Source: JAYPWI01 sp038135065
GTDB taxonomy: Bacteria > Actinomycetota > Acidimicrobiia > Acidimicrobiales > Poriferisodalaceae
Direction of reading: 5' to 3'
DNA length: 64,000 nt
Assembly: GCA_038135065.1 (NCBI GenBank)
Contig: JAYPWI010000008.1
Span: forward strand, 56,245-120,244
The position numbers and the translations under genes are program-made. Of this stretch, positions 51,392-61,815 are shown in pieces. How positions within the stretch are numbered: position 1 is the stretch's first letter; each line of letters opens with the position of its first letter. The notes beneath the pieces were generated by a model. It had not been told where the DNA came from. It worked only from the letters and a program-made list of their open reading frames with translations, and searched no databases.

Positions 51392-52270
51392 TCACCCCTC
51401 CGTGATGGGCGGGGGTGGGGTGGTGCCCCTGGGCCGGAAGATGGTGTGGTGCCGCAGCACGGCGAACGCCACGTCGCCGTCGCCGTACACCGTGCCGTCC
51501 AGCACCTGGTACCAGTGCCCGTTGCGGTCGTAGGCGTCGACGATCTTGGCGTTGATGGTCAGCTCCTGCCCCGATCTGGCATCACCGCAGTGCTGGATCT
51601 GACTCCGGACGTGGATGGTCGGACCGTAGGTGAAGTTGTGCCTGGTCAAGGGGGACATGCGGGCGGCCAGGAAGTAGGGGTGGATGACCCTCGGCTCGTC
51701 ACCCGTGTAGCGGGGGTGGTCGATTCCCAGATCCTCGGTGGCCAGTCGGGCGGCGGCCCCGTGGCTCACGGGCACCGACAGCGGGACGAGGGGCGACCCG
51801 ACAGGGACCGAGTCGAGGTCGTACACGGCCCTGACCGCAGGTGGGGCCCCGCCAGCGGCAGGAGCCGGTGGATCCAAGTCGGCCGCGAAGGGCGCCTGCC
51901 CTCTACCGCACGTGCCCTGGAGGACCACCCGGGGCTCGGCGGCACCCGTGACGGCGGTGCAGGTCAGGTCCCAGGTGTCGTCGGCGGTGGCCCTGGGGGC
52001 CACCGTGATGGTGACCTGGTCGTCGGTGAACAGGGGACGCCCGAGAGAGAAGTCGACCCATCCGCCGGTGAGCCATCGGTCGCCGAGGGCCTCGATGATC
52101 GCCTCGGCTGCCCAGCCGTAGGTCCTGACCCCGGCCACGAGGGCACCGCTGTAGCCGGCCGATGCAGCGCCGTCGTCGTCGTGCACAGGATTGGGGATCC
52201 CCTTCGGCGGTGGGTCGTGGGTGGCCACCAGGTGGTGCTCAGCGGAACCCGAGCCGTCCGCGGTGGTCAT
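51392..52270 (-). CDS. Double hot-dog domain protein, MaoC/thioesterase-like
   Basis: 292 aa. The first hot-dog half contains AASAGYSGALVAGVRTYGWAAEAIIEALGDRWL, which resembles the long helix and G-x-x-A-G motif of acyl-CoA hydratase and thioesterase folds, and the second half holds HPYFLAARMSPLTRHNFTYGPTIHVRSQIQHC and an 'ELTINAKIVDAYDRNGHWYQVLDG' sheet. It may hydrate or hydrolyse an acyl-CoA or bind a ketone. Not assigned to a specific reaction. It overlaps the following NTF2-like gene by ATGA in a minus-strand operon that converges on mct. Confidence 0.65.
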   Translation of the reverse strand: MTTADGSGSAEHHLVATHDPPPKGIPNPVHDDDGAASAGYSGALVAGVRTYGWAAEAIIEALGDRWLTGGWVDFSLGRPLFTDDQVTITVAPRATADDTWDLTCTAVTGAAEPRVVLQGTCGRGQAPFAADLDPPAPAAGGAPPAVRAVYDLDSVPVGSPLVPLSVPVSHGAAARLATEDLGIDHPRYTGDEPRVIHPYFLAARMSPLTRHNFTYGPTIHVRSQIQHCGDARSGQELTINAKIVDAYDRNGHWYQVLDGTVYGDGDVAFAVLRHHTIFRPRGTTPPPPITEG

Positions 52271-52758
52271 CCGCCATCCCCGCTGCGGTCACGGGGCGGG
52301 AGCACGTTGCGCTCCATGTAGGTGACGGCCCGTGGCCAGTCGTCCTGTCCGAGGGTGACCACCGTCCGCTGGCTGATGCGCCAACCCTCGGCGGTGCGGA
52401 CGAAGCGGTCGACGTAGCGGCCATAGATCCAGGCGTTGGGGATGTCCTCGTGGAACTCGTGCCAGGCCGCCAAGTAGGTAACGGTGTCCACCATGTCCTC
52501 GTCCACGAAGTCGGTCTCCACGTTGGTCACATAGTGGGCCGACCGCCGGTAGATCTTGTCGGTACCGGCCCGGAAGAACTTGTAGGCGTAGGCCTTGCTG
52601 TCGAAGGACCCCAGGTCGCCCCCGTAGTCGTAGACGCAGTCGTCGGTGAACAGGGTGATGACGTCATCGGGGCGGTTGTCGTCGATGGCCCGGCAATAGG
52701 CGTTCAGCACGTCCACGATGTCCTGGCGGTCGGACAGCTGCTGGGGGGTATAGGGCAT
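52267..52758 (-). CDS. NTF2-like / SnoaL-like domain protein
   Basis: 163 aa cystatin-like fold with an N-terminal helix (DIVDVLNAYCRAIDDNRPDDVITLFTDDCVYDYG) and a sheet with AHYVTNVETDFVDEDMVDTVTYLAAWHEF and RTAEGWRISQRTVVTL. Members act as hydratases, isomerases or oxygenase beta-like subunits. The ATG has an AGGAGG ribosome site 6 nt upstream. It lies 11 bp after the acyl-CoA dehydrogenase and overlaps the hot-dog protein gene by ATGA, so it belongs to the minus-strand operon led by the LLM gene at 55943. Confidence 0.8.
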   Translation of the reverse strand: MPYTPQQLSDRQDIVDVLNAYCRAIDDNRPDDVITLFTDDCVYDYGGDLGSFDSKAYAYKFFRAGTDKIYRRSAHYVTNVETDFVDEDMVDTVTYLAAWHEFHEDIPNAWIYGRYVDRFVRTAEGWRISQRTVVTLGQDDWPRAVTYMERNVLPPRDRSGDGG

Positions 52759-52769
52759 GGTGGTTCCTC

Positions 52770-53993
52770 CTAGCGGGGCAGGTCCTCGAAGGGCAGCCCC
52801 TTGGTGGGATCGGGTTCCTTGGGAAGGCCGAGCTCTCGCTCGCCGATCAGGTTGCGCTGGATCTCGTCGGTGCCTCCGGCCAGGGACATGCCCTGGGTGA
52901 ACAGCGCCGTCTTCATGAAGTGGCCACCGTCGACGGCATCGGAGCCGGTCAGCTGCGCCGCCATACCACTCCGAAAGCCCAGGTCACGAAGGCTGCGGCA
53001 CAGCAGGGAGTTGGAGAGTTTGCCGAGCGAGGGGTTGACCTCTCTCGCCCCGTTCCAGTCGAGCACCGACCGGTGGATGTGGGCGGCCACCCGCTGGTCG
53101 GTCAGGACCCTGTTTCCCTCGTCGGCCTGCACGGTGTCCAGCAGTTCGGCCACCACCCGGTCCTTGAGGGAGCCAGTGGTGTAACTGAAACCCGAGATCT
53201 CGCTCCCAGACTGCTGCTCGGCCTGGACCTCACCCACGGGCTGGGTGAGATCGACGGCGTTCACCACGTCACCACCGCCGTCGTGGCCGACCGCATCGAG
53301 GTCGCGCTCTACGGCCAGCATGGTCATGGCTGCCCGCCACCCGTTGCCCACCCCACCGATCGCATCGTCGTGGGCCACCCGGGCATCGTCGAGGAACACC
53401 TCGTTGAACTCCCGGTCGCCCGTCATGTCACGTAACGGTCGCACGTCGACCCCTGGCTGATCGAGGTCCATGCAGAAGAAGGAGATCCCCTGGTGCTTGC
53501 TGACCGAGGCATCGGTGCGGGCCATGACCACGGCCCGCTGGGCCGTATGCCCGCCCGTGGTCCACACCTTCTGTCCGTTGATGACCCACTGGTCGCCGTC
53601 CCGTACCGCCGTGGTCTGCAACCCGGCCAGATCCGATCCGGCCCCCGGTTCGGAGAACAGTTGGCACCACAGCTCGGACCCATCCGCGATGCGCTCGAGG
53701 TAACGATCCAGCAGATGGTCGGGTCCGTGGTCGAACAGGGTGGGGGCCACCAGGGTCGCTCCGACCCCGTTGGGGGGACCGAAGGCGCCCACATCGTCTC
53801 GGGCCCGGTCTGCCTCGAGGGCGTCCGTGTGCGTCAAACCGAGGCCGAAACGCCCCTGGGGCCACCACGGGAAGCCCCACCCGGAGCGAGCCAGGAGGGC
53901 CCACCACGCACCCACCGCCATCGAGGGGTCCCAATGCTCCTCGTACCAGGCCGCTGCCCGCGCATAGACCGATCCGCTGTCGCTGCTCGTCAT
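52770..53993 (-). CDS. Acyl-CoA dehydrogenase
   Basis: 407 aa. It has AWYEEHWDP near the N-terminus, GAFGPPNGVGATLVAPTLFDHG, the FSEPGAGSD motif, KVWTTGGHTA, FFCMDLDQPGVDVRPLRDMTGDREFNEVFLDDARV and the C-terminal GGTDEIQRNLIGERELGLPKEP. The overall sequence is close to the dehydrogenase at 47293, with an acidic Gly-rich insertion (GHDGGGDVVNAVDL). The ATG overlaps the upstream SDR stop by ATGA. It probably desaturates an acyl-CoA of the pathway this cluster serves. Confidence 0.88.
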   Translation of the reverse strand: MTSSDSGSVYARAAAWYEEHWDPSMAVGAWWALLARSGWGFPWWPQGRFGLGLTHTDALEADRARDDVGAFGPPNGVGATLVAPTLFDHGPDHLLDRYLERIADGSELWCQLFSEPGAGSDLAGLQTTAVRDGDQWVINGQKVWTTGGHTAQRAVVMARTDASVSKHQGISFFCMDLDQPGVDVRPLRDMTGDREFNEVFLDDARVAHDDAIGGVGNGWRAAMTMLAVERDLDAVGHDGGGDVVNAVDLTQPVGEVQAEQQSGSEISGFSYTTGSLKDRVVAELLDTVQADEGNRVLTDQRVAAHIHRSVLDWNGAREVNPSLGKLSNSLLCRSLRDLGFRSGMAAQLTGSDAVDGGHFMKTALFTQGMSLAGGTDEIQRNLIGERELGLPKEPDPTKGLPFEDLPR

Positions 53994-54898
53994 GTTCGAT
54001 CCTGTCCGTCGAGATCGGCGTCGGGCCGGGCCTGGGCGAGCAGGTCCCGCAGGCGGGCCCCCACCTCGCCGTCGTCGTCCACGGCGGCGCCGGTTGGTCC
54101 CCGGTGCCACCCTTCTGCCACGGCCAACCAGTCGGCCGAGGCCTCGAAGACCCGGCCTGTCACGTCCGCGCTGTCGGAGGAGGCCAGCCACACCACCACC
54201 TGGGAGATCCGGCGGCCAGACATGGCCGCACGCTCGGCTTCATCCAGGGCAACCATGTCAGGCAGGCCCTCGTTCATCCGGGTGATGGCCAGGGGGGCCA
54301 CTGCGTTCACGGTGACCCCGTAGCGGCCGAGTTCAGCCGCTGCCACCTGGGTGAACGAGGCGATCCCGGCCTTGGCCGCGCTGTAGTTGGTTTGCCCGGG
54401 GTTGCCGTAGAGCCCAGACACTGAGGTGGTGTTGATGATCCGGGCGTCGGTCGGCTCCCCCGCCTTGGCCAGGCTGCGCCAGTGGGTGGCCGCCCACCGT
54501 GACACTGCGAAGGTTCCCTTGAGGTGGGTTCGGATCACACCGTCCCACTCGTCCTCGGTCATGTTGACGAGCACCCGGTCCCGCAGGATGCCTGCGTTGT
54601 TGACCACCACGTGGAGGTGCCCAAAGGTTTCGATGGCCGTGTTGACGAGCCGTTGGGCGCCCTCCCAGTCCCCCACGTCGTCGCCGTTGGCCACTGCGGT
54701 GCCCCCCATGGCCGTGATCTCGGCAACCACCTCGGCGGCCAGATCCGATCCGTCGGGGGTGCCATCGACATGAGTACCGAGGTCGTTGACCACCACCGAG
54801 GCCCCATGCTCGGCCAAGGCAAGGGCGTGGGCTCGCCCGATACCCCGGCCGGCTCCGGTGACGATGGCCACCCGGCCCGAGCAGAGTGGCTCAGGCAT
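53990..54898 (-). CDS. SDR family oxidoreductase (3-hydroxyacyl-CoA dehydrogenase-like)
   Basis: 302 aa, paralogous in layout to the SDR at 5281. It has VTGAGRGIGRAH, VVNDLGTHVDG, NNAGILRDRVLVNMTEDEWDGVIRTHLKGTF, a catalytic Ser in NTTSVSG and Y-x-x-x-K in TNYSAAKAGI. The paired Asp in VVNDLG favours NAD(H). It overlaps the dehydrogenase gene (ATGA) downstream and the last 8 bp of the LLM gene upstream. The second SDR/dehydrogenase pairing repeats the 5281-7406 arrangement and suggests two parallel branches of the same type of oxidation. Confidence 0.87.
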   Translation of the reverse strand: MPEPLCSGRVAIVTGAGRGIGRAHALALAEHGASVVVNDLGTHVDGTPDGSDLAAEVVAEITAMGGTAVANGDDVGDWEGAQRLVNTAIETFGHLHVVVNNAGILRDRVLVNMTEDEWDGVIRTHLKGTFAVSRWAATHWRSLAKAGEPTDARIINTTSVSGLYGNPGQTNYSAAKAGIASFTQVAAAELGRYGVTVNAVAPLAITRMNEGLPDMVALDEAERAAMSGRRISQVVVWLASSDSADVTGRVFEASADWLAVAEGWHRGPTGAAVDDDGEVGARLRDLLAQARPDADLDGQDRT

Positions 54899-55943
54899 CC
54901 TCGAGCAGTTCCCGCAGGGTGCCCATGGTGGCCACCGGGTCGGGTCCGACCAGGTTCACGTTCAGCACGCTGACCCCGGCCTCCTTCCATGCCCCGAGCC
55001 GTTCCTTCACATACCCGGCGGGACCGACCAGGCTCGACCGCTCGAGGAAGTCCCTGGGTACAGCTGCCGCAGCGGCGTCCTTGTGGCCGTCGAGGTACAG
55101 GTCCTGGATCTCGATGGCTTCTTCCTCGTAGCCGTAGCGCTGGGCGATGGTGTTGTAGAAGTTCTTGTCCCGGGCCCCCATGCCACCCCAGTACAGGGCG
55201 GTCTGGGGTCGACTCCGATCGAGCACCGGATCGGCGCCCTCCCCGGCGTACTCGTCGCCGATGGCCACCGTGGTGCCGGCTCCGATGGCCAGGGTGCCCA
55301 GGTCGGGGTCCCGTTCGGCTAGGCCGGCCTTGAGATCGTCGCCCCACACCCGCTGGAACTCGTCGGGCACGAAGAACACCGGCAGCCACCCGTCAGCGGA
55401 TCGGGCGGTCTCGGTCACCGAGCGGGGCATCAGGCTGGCCCACCAGATGGGGATCTCGTTGCGGACCGGATGGTTGATCAGCTTGAGGGGCTTGCCCAGG
55501 CCCGTGCCCTGCCCCTCGGGGAGGGGGATCTGCACTGTCGCCCCGTCATAGACCAACGGCTCGCGCCGGAGGGTCATCCGGACCACGTCGATGTACTCGC
55601 TGATCCGCTTCATCGGCTTGGTGTAGGGCACCCCGTGGAAGCCTTCGACGACCTGCGGTCCGCTGGCTCCGAGTCCGAGGATGAAGCGCCCGTTGCTGAC
55701 GTAGTCGCACCCGGCCGCCGTCTGGCCCATCGCTGCCGCAGTGCGGGAGTACACGTTGAGGATGCCGGTGCCGATCTCGATCCGCTCGGTGCACGCGGCC
55801 AGGTACCCCACCTGACTCACTGCGTCGATGCTGTACGCCTCGGCCACCCACACCACGTCGAGACCGGCCGCTTCGAACTCCTTGACCCGTTGCACGGAGC
55901 CGTGGAAGTCGCCGACGTAGTTGATGCTCATCCCCAGTTTCAT
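54891..55943 (-). CDS. LLM class F420-dependent oxidoreductase
   Basis: 350 aa luciferase-like barrel of the F420 branch that includes mer/adf-type proteins: MKLGMSINYVG, GLDVVWVAEAYSIDAVSQVGYLAACTERIEIGTGILNVYSRTAAAMGQTAAGCDYVSNGRFILGLGASGPQVVEGFHG, and PIWWASLMPRSVTETARSADGWLPVFF. The SSRGRF-type GASGPQV segment is the usual F420 phosphate-binding site in this branch. Mycobacterial relatives act on secondary alcohols or ketones. A TAGCGT box lies 7 nt before the ATG, making this the head of the minus-strand operon ending at 51392. Confidence 0.86.
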   Translation of the reverse strand: MKLGMSINYVGDFHGSVQRVKEFEAAGLDVVWVAEAYSIDAVSQVGYLAACTERIEIGTGILNVYSRTAAAMGQTAAGCDYVSNGRFILGLGASGPQVVEGFHGVPYTKPMKRISEYIDVVRMTLRREPLVYDGATVQIPLPEGQGTGLGKPLKLINHPVRNEIPIWWASLMPRSVTETARSADGWLPVFFVPDEFQRVWGDDLKAGLAERDPDLGTLAIGAGTTVAIGDEYAGEGADPVLDRSRPQTALYWGGMGARDKNFYNTIAQRYGYEEEAIEIQDLYLDGHKDAAAAAVPRDFLERSSLVGPAGYVKERLGAWKEAGVSVLNVNLVGPDPVATMGTLRELLEDA

Positions 55944-55950
55944 GGCGCCG

Positions 55951-55956
55951 ACGCTA
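55951..55956 (-). promoter_or_regulatory. -10 box (TAGCGT) of a likely leaderless promoter
   Basis: TAGCGT on the minus strand, 7 nt before the ATG at 55943. Confidence 0.55.
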
Positions 55957-55996
55957 GCCGCCGACCATGGCCTGCGGGGCCTGGCAGACTCGACCC

Positions 55997-56791
55997 ATGA
56001 CCGACCCTGCACCCCCGTCGCCCACCGTCCGCATCGATGGCCAGGGTCCGGTCCGGCACCTGGTCCTGGACCGTCCCCAGGTCCACAACGCAGTGAACGC
56101 CCAACTGGTTGCCGATCTTCACCACGCCTGCCTGACCCTCGACGCCGACCCATCGGTCCGGGTGGTGATCCTCCGAGGCGAAGGACCCAGCCTCTGCTCG
56201 GGCGCCGACCTCAAACAGGCTCAGGGCAGCAGCCTCGACGCCATGCTCGGCTCCAAAGCGGGAGCCCGCATGTACGACACCCTGCTCCACCTCAATGCAG
56301 TGACCATCGCCTTGTGCCACGGCTACATGATCGGTGGGGGCGCCGTGCTGCCCGCCGCCTGTGACTTCCGGATCGGTAGCCCCACCATCAGCCTGACCCT
56401 CAACGAGGTCAGCATCGGATTCAACCTGACCTGGCACTCCATCCCGACGTTGGTGAATCTCGTCGGCCCCCACCGGGCCAAGGAGATGCTGATCCTCGGC
56501 CGCACCTACGGCATGGAACAGCTGGCCGAGTTCGGGTTCTTCACCGAGACGGTGGACGGCGACGACGCCCTCGTGCCGGCCGCCGAAGCCCTGGCTGCCG
56601 AAGTGGTGAACCAGCCCCCCGTCCCCGTGACCGCCTCCAAGGCGTCCATCAACGCCCAAGCCATGCCCATCGCCCGGGCCATCTCCCATCTGGACCACGT
56701 CGCCGTCGGGTACATGGGTAAGAGCGACAACTCCCGCCTGGCCCGCACCACCTACTTCGGTGATGCGCCCAGGGAGTGGGGCGAGGACTGA
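55997..56791 (+). CDS. Enoyl-CoA hydratase/isomerase
   Basis: 264 aa crotonase. The oxyanion-hole segments are SLCSGADLKQAQG (65-77) and CHGYMIGGGAVL (107-118), and both catalytic glutamates appear at the canonical spots, Glu137 in SLTLNEVSIG and Glu163 in HRAKEMLILG, unlike the paralogue at 4459. It hydrates a 2-enoyl-CoA. The ATG at 55997 is preferred over an in-frame upstream ATG because a CAGACT box lies 6 nt before it. It starts 53 bp from the divergent LLM gene and precedes an acyl-CoA dehydrogenase. Confidence 0.88.
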   Translation: MTDPAPPSPTVRIDGQGPVRHLVLDRPQVHNAVNAQLVADLHHACLTLDADPSVRVVILRGEGPSLCSGADLKQAQGSSLDAMLGSKAGARMYDTLLHLNAVTIALCHGYMIGGGAVLPAACDFRIGSPTISLTLNEVSIGFNLTWHSIPTLVNLVGPHRAKEMLILGRTYGMEQLAEFGFFTETVDGDDALVPAAEALAAEVVNQPPVPVTASKASINAQAMPIARAISHLDHVAVGYMGKSDNSRLARTTYFGDAPREWGED

Positions 56792-56839
56792 CCCATCAGG
56801 GCCGACCGGTGCGACATCGCATCGGCCCGGCCGCTCTGC

Positions 56840-56845
56840 GACCAT
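56840..56845 (+). promoter_or_regulatory. -10-like GACCAT of a likely leaderless promoter
   Basis: GACCAT ends 6 nt before the GTG at 56852; the same hexamer precedes the paralogue at 47293. Confidence 0.45.
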
Positions 56846-56851
56846 GGAAGG

Positions 56852-58123
56852 GTGAGCGGCTCGATGAACTCCGACCCTTCGTCCCTCCCGACCCGTGGCG
56901 AGGTCACCGCCGAGGTCGAGAAGTGGATCGAGGCAACCTGGACCGACGACATCACCGTGCGGGAGTGGTGGACGGCCATGGCCGACCAGGGCTTTGCGGC
57001 CCCCACCCTGCCCGTGGCAGCCGGTGGCCTCGGGTGGCCCGGCGACCTGGCCGGCGCGGTCACCGGAGCACTCAGTCGGGCCGGGGTGTTGGGTCCCCCC
57101 GGCGGTCTCGGTCTGCTCCTCGCCGCCCCGACCATCGCCCACCACGGCACCGACGAGCAGGTCGCCGAGTACGTGCGCCCCATCCTCGACGGCACCGCAG
57201 GGTGGTGCCAGCTGTTCTCCGAACCCCAGGCGGGATCTGATCTGGCCGGGTTGCAGACCAAGGCAGAGCGGGACGGCGACGAATGGGTGGTCACCGGGCA
57301 GAAAGTGTGGACCTCGACCGCTCAAACGGCCGACCTGGCCATGCTGATCGCCCGCACCGACCCCGACGCCCCCAAGCACAAGGGCATCACCTACTTCGTG
57401 TTCGACATGGACCAGCCCGGGGTCGAGGTGCGGCCCCTGCGAGAGATGACCGGTCGAGCCGTGTTCAACGAGGTGTTCCTCGACGGTGCCCGGGTGCCCC
57501 ACGCCAACATCGTCGGCGAGCTGCACGGTGGCTGGGCCATCGCAAACGCCACCCTGGCCTTCGAACGAGCCGGGTCTGGCCATGGCGGGGCCACCTTCTC
57601 CTCAGCCCTGCCCGGGTCACGGGCCGGTCACCTCGATCAGCCGGCAACCGAGTTCTTGCAGGCACCCAGCCCCATCGTGGGGGCCGCAGTGGGACGCCGC
57701 CATCTCCGGGCGCTGGGTGAGCTGGCCGCCCAGCGGGGGCGGATCGACGACCCTGTGGTCCGTCAGCGCCTGGCCGAGGTGAACGCCATGAACCAGATCC
57801 AGCGGATGATGGCGTGGAAGGCCAAGATGTCGCCGGGGTCGCGCACCCCCGTCGACGGGAACCTGGCCAAGATCTTCAACACGGGCAGCGTGAACGCCGG
57901 GCGAGACACCGCCAACGCCATCCTCGGGGCCCACGGCCAGCTGTGGCATTCCGAGGACCCGGTGGGCGAATTCCAGGAGATGACCCTGTTCTCCCCCGCT
58001 CCCCCCATCTACGCCGGTTCGGATCAGATCCAGCGCAACGTGGTCGGCGAGCGGGGTCTGGGACTGCCCCGGGAACCAGGGCCCGACAAGGACACCCCGT
58101 TCAGCGAGCTGCCCAAGAACTGA
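56852..58123 (+). CDS. Acyl-CoA dehydrogenase
   Basis: 423 aa from the GTG. It has KWIEATWTDD, GVLGPPGGLGLLLAAPTIAHHG, FSEPQAGSD, KVWTSTAQTADLAMLIARTDPDAPKHKGITYFVFDMDQPGVEVRPLREMTGRAVFNEVF and the C-terminal AGSDQIQRNVVGERGLGLPREP tail. It is closely related to the enzymes at 47293 and 52770. It lies 60 bp after the enoyl-CoA hydratase and may be cotranscribed with it. It is the last gene of the second catabolic cluster and converges on gpmI with 3 bp between. Confidence 0.88.
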   Translation: MSGSMNSDPSSLPTRGEVTAEVEKWIEATWTDDITVREWWTAMADQGFAAPTLPVAAGGLGWPGDLAGAVTGALSRAGVLGPPGGLGLLLAAPTIAHHGTDEQVAEYVRPILDGTAGWCQLFSEPQAGSDLAGLQTKAERDGDEWVVTGQKVWTSTAQTADLAMLIARTDPDAPKHKGITYFVFDMDQPGVEVRPLREMTGRAVFNEVFLDGARVPHANIVGELHGGWAIANATLAFERAGSGHGGATFSSALPGSRAGHLDQPATEFLQAPSPIVGAAVGRRHLRALGELAAQRGRIDDPVVRQRLAEVNAMNQIQRMMAWKAKMSPGSRTPVDGNLAKIFNTGSVNAGRDTANAILGAHGQLWHSEDPVGEFQEMTLFSPAPPIYAGSDQIQRNVVGERGLGLPREPGPDKDTPFSELPKN

Positions 58124-58126
58124 TGC

Positions 58127-59767
<1,641 letters not shown>

Positions 59768-59774
59768 TGGCCGG

Positions 59775-59780
59775 AGTGTA
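59775..59780 (-). promoter_or_regulatory. -10 box (TACACT) of a likely leaderless promoter for gpmI
   Basis: TACACT on the minus strand, 7 nt before the gpmI ATG at 59767. Confidence 0.55.
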
Positions 59781-59851
59781 GACAGCCCCCCGCCGTGCCC
59801 CGCTGTCCCATGCCTCGGCCGAACGCTTCCAGGACCCGGTGAGGGCCGGGG

Positions 59852-60667
59852 TCAGGCGATCAGGATCCGGGCCCCGAACACGTCGAACTCGCGGCCGTCG
59901 ATCCCCCCGGCCACCAGACCCCGTTGGACCAGGGTGGCCACTGCTGCGTCGGGATCGGGGGCGGTCAGCTCGATTGCGTACAACCCCTCCCGGCGCTCGG
60001 CCAGGTGGGCGGCAACGGCCGACCCGAACGGCTGAGCGGCGTCGACCACCGACACCAGCTCGATGTCGCCACCCTTGGGTGCCCGGCAGCGCACGGAGAG
60101 CACGCCACGAGCTTCGTCTTCCACGGGCTGGTCGACGGTGAGCCCGAGGCCACGGCCGTAGGTCAGGGCGGCCTTGGCTGCATCCTCGGTGGCCACGATG
60201 GCCCGACCGATACCCGACAAGCCTGGCGCCTCGCTGCGCAGGTCGGGCCGGGGGGTGACCGAGTCGTTGGGGTAGACCCGGATCAGGATGCCGTGGGTGG
60301 ATCGGGGGTGGATGTCACGACCCCCTGCCCCGGCCATCAGGGGGAGCACCTCGACACCCCGGTCCAGCAGGTCGGCGGCTTCGGCGTTGGGTTCCGGCGC
60401 TTCGAGCATGACCGCGTAGAAGCCCTCACCACGCACATCGAGGAACTTCTGGAGGGCCTGGCTGAGGGGCAGTTCGGGGTTGGCCGGAGCCATCAACTCG
60501 ATGTTGCTTCCCCCGGGTGGCATGCACATACCGACATGGGCCCCCAGGCTGGGCACCGTGTCCGGTGAGAAATCGAGCACGGGCAACCCGAAGGTGGTGC
60601 GGAACATATCCACGGCACCCTCGTAGTCCGCCATTGCGATGGCAATCCGGGGCAGGGCAGTGATCAT
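59852..60667 (-). CDS. VOC (glyoxalase/bleomycin-resistance) family protein, two domains
   Basis: 271 aa with two vicinal-oxygen-chelate repeats. The first (ALPRIAIAMADYEGAVDMFRTTFGLPV) shows the beta-alpha-beta-beta-beta start and ends with NIELMAP and an Ile-x-Val strand; the second begins at GIGRAIVATEDAAKAALTYGRGLGL and ends with GDIELVSVVD. Such proteins isomerise or epimerise thioesters (methylmalonyl-CoA epimerase type) or bind metals and small ligands. The ATG at 60667 follows GAGAGGGGG; an in-frame upstream start has no site. It is divergent from the GAPDH-arsJ promoter. Confidence 0.85.
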   Translation of the reverse strand: MITALPRIAIAMADYEGAVDMFRTTFGLPVLDFSPDTVPSLGAHVGMCMPPGGSNIELMAPANPELPLSQALQKFLDVRGEGFYAVMLEAPEPNAEAADLLDRGVEVLPLMAGAGGRDIHPRSTHGILIRVYPNDSVTPRPDLRSEAPGLSGIGRAIVATEDAAKAALTYGRGLGLTVDQPVEDEARGVLSVRCRAPKGGDIELVSVVDAAQPFGSAVAAHLAERREGLYAIELTAPDPDAAVATLVQRGLVAGGIDGREFDVFGARILIA

Positions 60668-60747
60668 CGAGACCCCCTCTCGTTGTCGCCACCGTAGCGC
60701 CGACCGAACGCCACGTGCCGGTAACCGAAGGTTCACCCGGACGTTCG

Positions 60748-60776
60748 TTGACCCCCACGACCCGCCACCCTACGGT
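60748..60776 (+). promoter_or_regulatory. Promoter of the GAPDH-arsJ operon (TTGACC - 17 bp - TACGGT)
   Basis: -35 TTGACC (60748-60753) and -10 TACGGT (60771-60776) with a 17-bp spacer, about 26 bp before an ATG with a GAGGAGGG ribosome site. An imperfect AACC-GAA-GGTT repeat lies just upstream. No arsR gene is near. Confidence 0.7.
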
Positions 60777-60801
60777 CGTGAGGCGGGCAGCGAGGAGGGT
60801 C

Positions 60802-61815
60802 ATGTCGGCGCGTATCGGGATCAACGGCTTCGGTCGTATCGGACGACTGGCCGCCCGGGCCCTGGCCGGGCGCGACGACATGGTTCTGGCCCATGTGAAC
60901 GAACTACACGCCGATGCGGCGACCTGTGCCCACCTGCTCGAGTTCGACACCGTCCACGGGCGCTTCGACCGTCCGGTCGCCGTCGACGGGGGCCGCCTTG
61001 TCGTCGACGGGGCTGCCGTCGGCCACAGCCAGGTAGCCCACCCCTCGGAGATCGACTGGGATGGCGCCGGGGTGGATCTGGTGCTCGAGTGCACGGGCGC
61101 CATGCGGTCGTCGGCTCACCTGCAGGGTCATCTCGACCGGGGCGCCCAACGGGTGGTCGTGTCGGCGCCGGTGGCCGACGAGGGCGTGCTCAACGTGGTG
61201 ATGGGGTGCAATGAGCACCTCTACGACCCCACCGCCCATCCGGTGGTGACCGCTGCGTCGTGCACCACCAACTGCCTGGCCCCTCTGGTCAAGGTGCTCC
61301 ACGAGTCCCTGGGCATCGAGCGGGCCATGGTGACCACCATCCACGACGTGACGAACACCCAGGTCATCGTGGACGCCCCCCACCGCGACCTGCGCCGGGC
61401 CCGCTCCGCCCTGAACTCACTCGTCCCGACCTCCACCGGGTCGGCCACCGCCATCACCATGATCTTCCCGGAGCTCACCGGCCGGATCGACGGGGTGGCC
61501 GTCCGGGTGCCCCTGCTCAACGCCTCCCTGACCGACCTGGTGGCCGTCGTGAACCGGGACACCACGATCGAAGAGGTCAACGACCTGTTCCGGGCCGCAT
61601 CGACGGGTCCCCTGGCCGGCATCCTCGGGGCGGAGGAACGACCCCTGGTGTCCGCCGACTACGTGAACGACACCCGCTCGGGGATCGTCGACCTTCCTGC
61701 GACGATGGTGACCGACGGCCGGATGGTGAAGGTGTTGGCCTGGTACGACAACGAGATGGGGTACGCCCACCGCATGGTCGACCTGGCCGCCCTCGTGGTC
61801 GGGTCTGGCTGGTGA
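60802..61815 (+). CDS. Glyceraldehyde-3-phosphate dehydrogenase, ArsJ-associated
   Basis: 337 aa GAPDH with INGFGRIGR at the N-terminus, the catalytic Cys in AASCTTNC and His in TTIHDVTNTQ, and SALNSLVPTSTGSATA with the inorganic-phosphate site. In arsenic gene clusters this enzyme uses arsenate in place of phosphate to form 1-arseno-3-phosphoglycerate, which ArsJ exports. The downstream gene overlaps by GTGA, so coupling is tight. The same enzyme could also serve glycolysis, but the linkage to arsJ is the typical arsenate arrangement. Confidence 0.92.
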   Translation: MSARIGINGFGRIGRLAARALAGRDDMVLAHVNELHADAATCAHLLEFDTVHGRFDRPVAVDGGRLVVDGAAVGHSQVAHPSEIDWDGAGVDLVLECTGAMRSSAHLQGHLDRGAQRVVVSAPVADEGVLNVVMGCNEHLYDPTAHPVVTAASCTTNCLAPLVKVLHESLGIERAMVTTIHDVTNTQVIVDAPHRDLRRARSALNSLVPTSTGSATAITMIFPELTGRIDGVAVRVPLLNASLTDLVAVVNRDTTIEEVNDLFRAASTGPLAGILGAEERPLVSADYVNDTRSGIVDLPATMVTDGRMVKVLAWYDNEMGYAHRMVDLAALVVGSGW

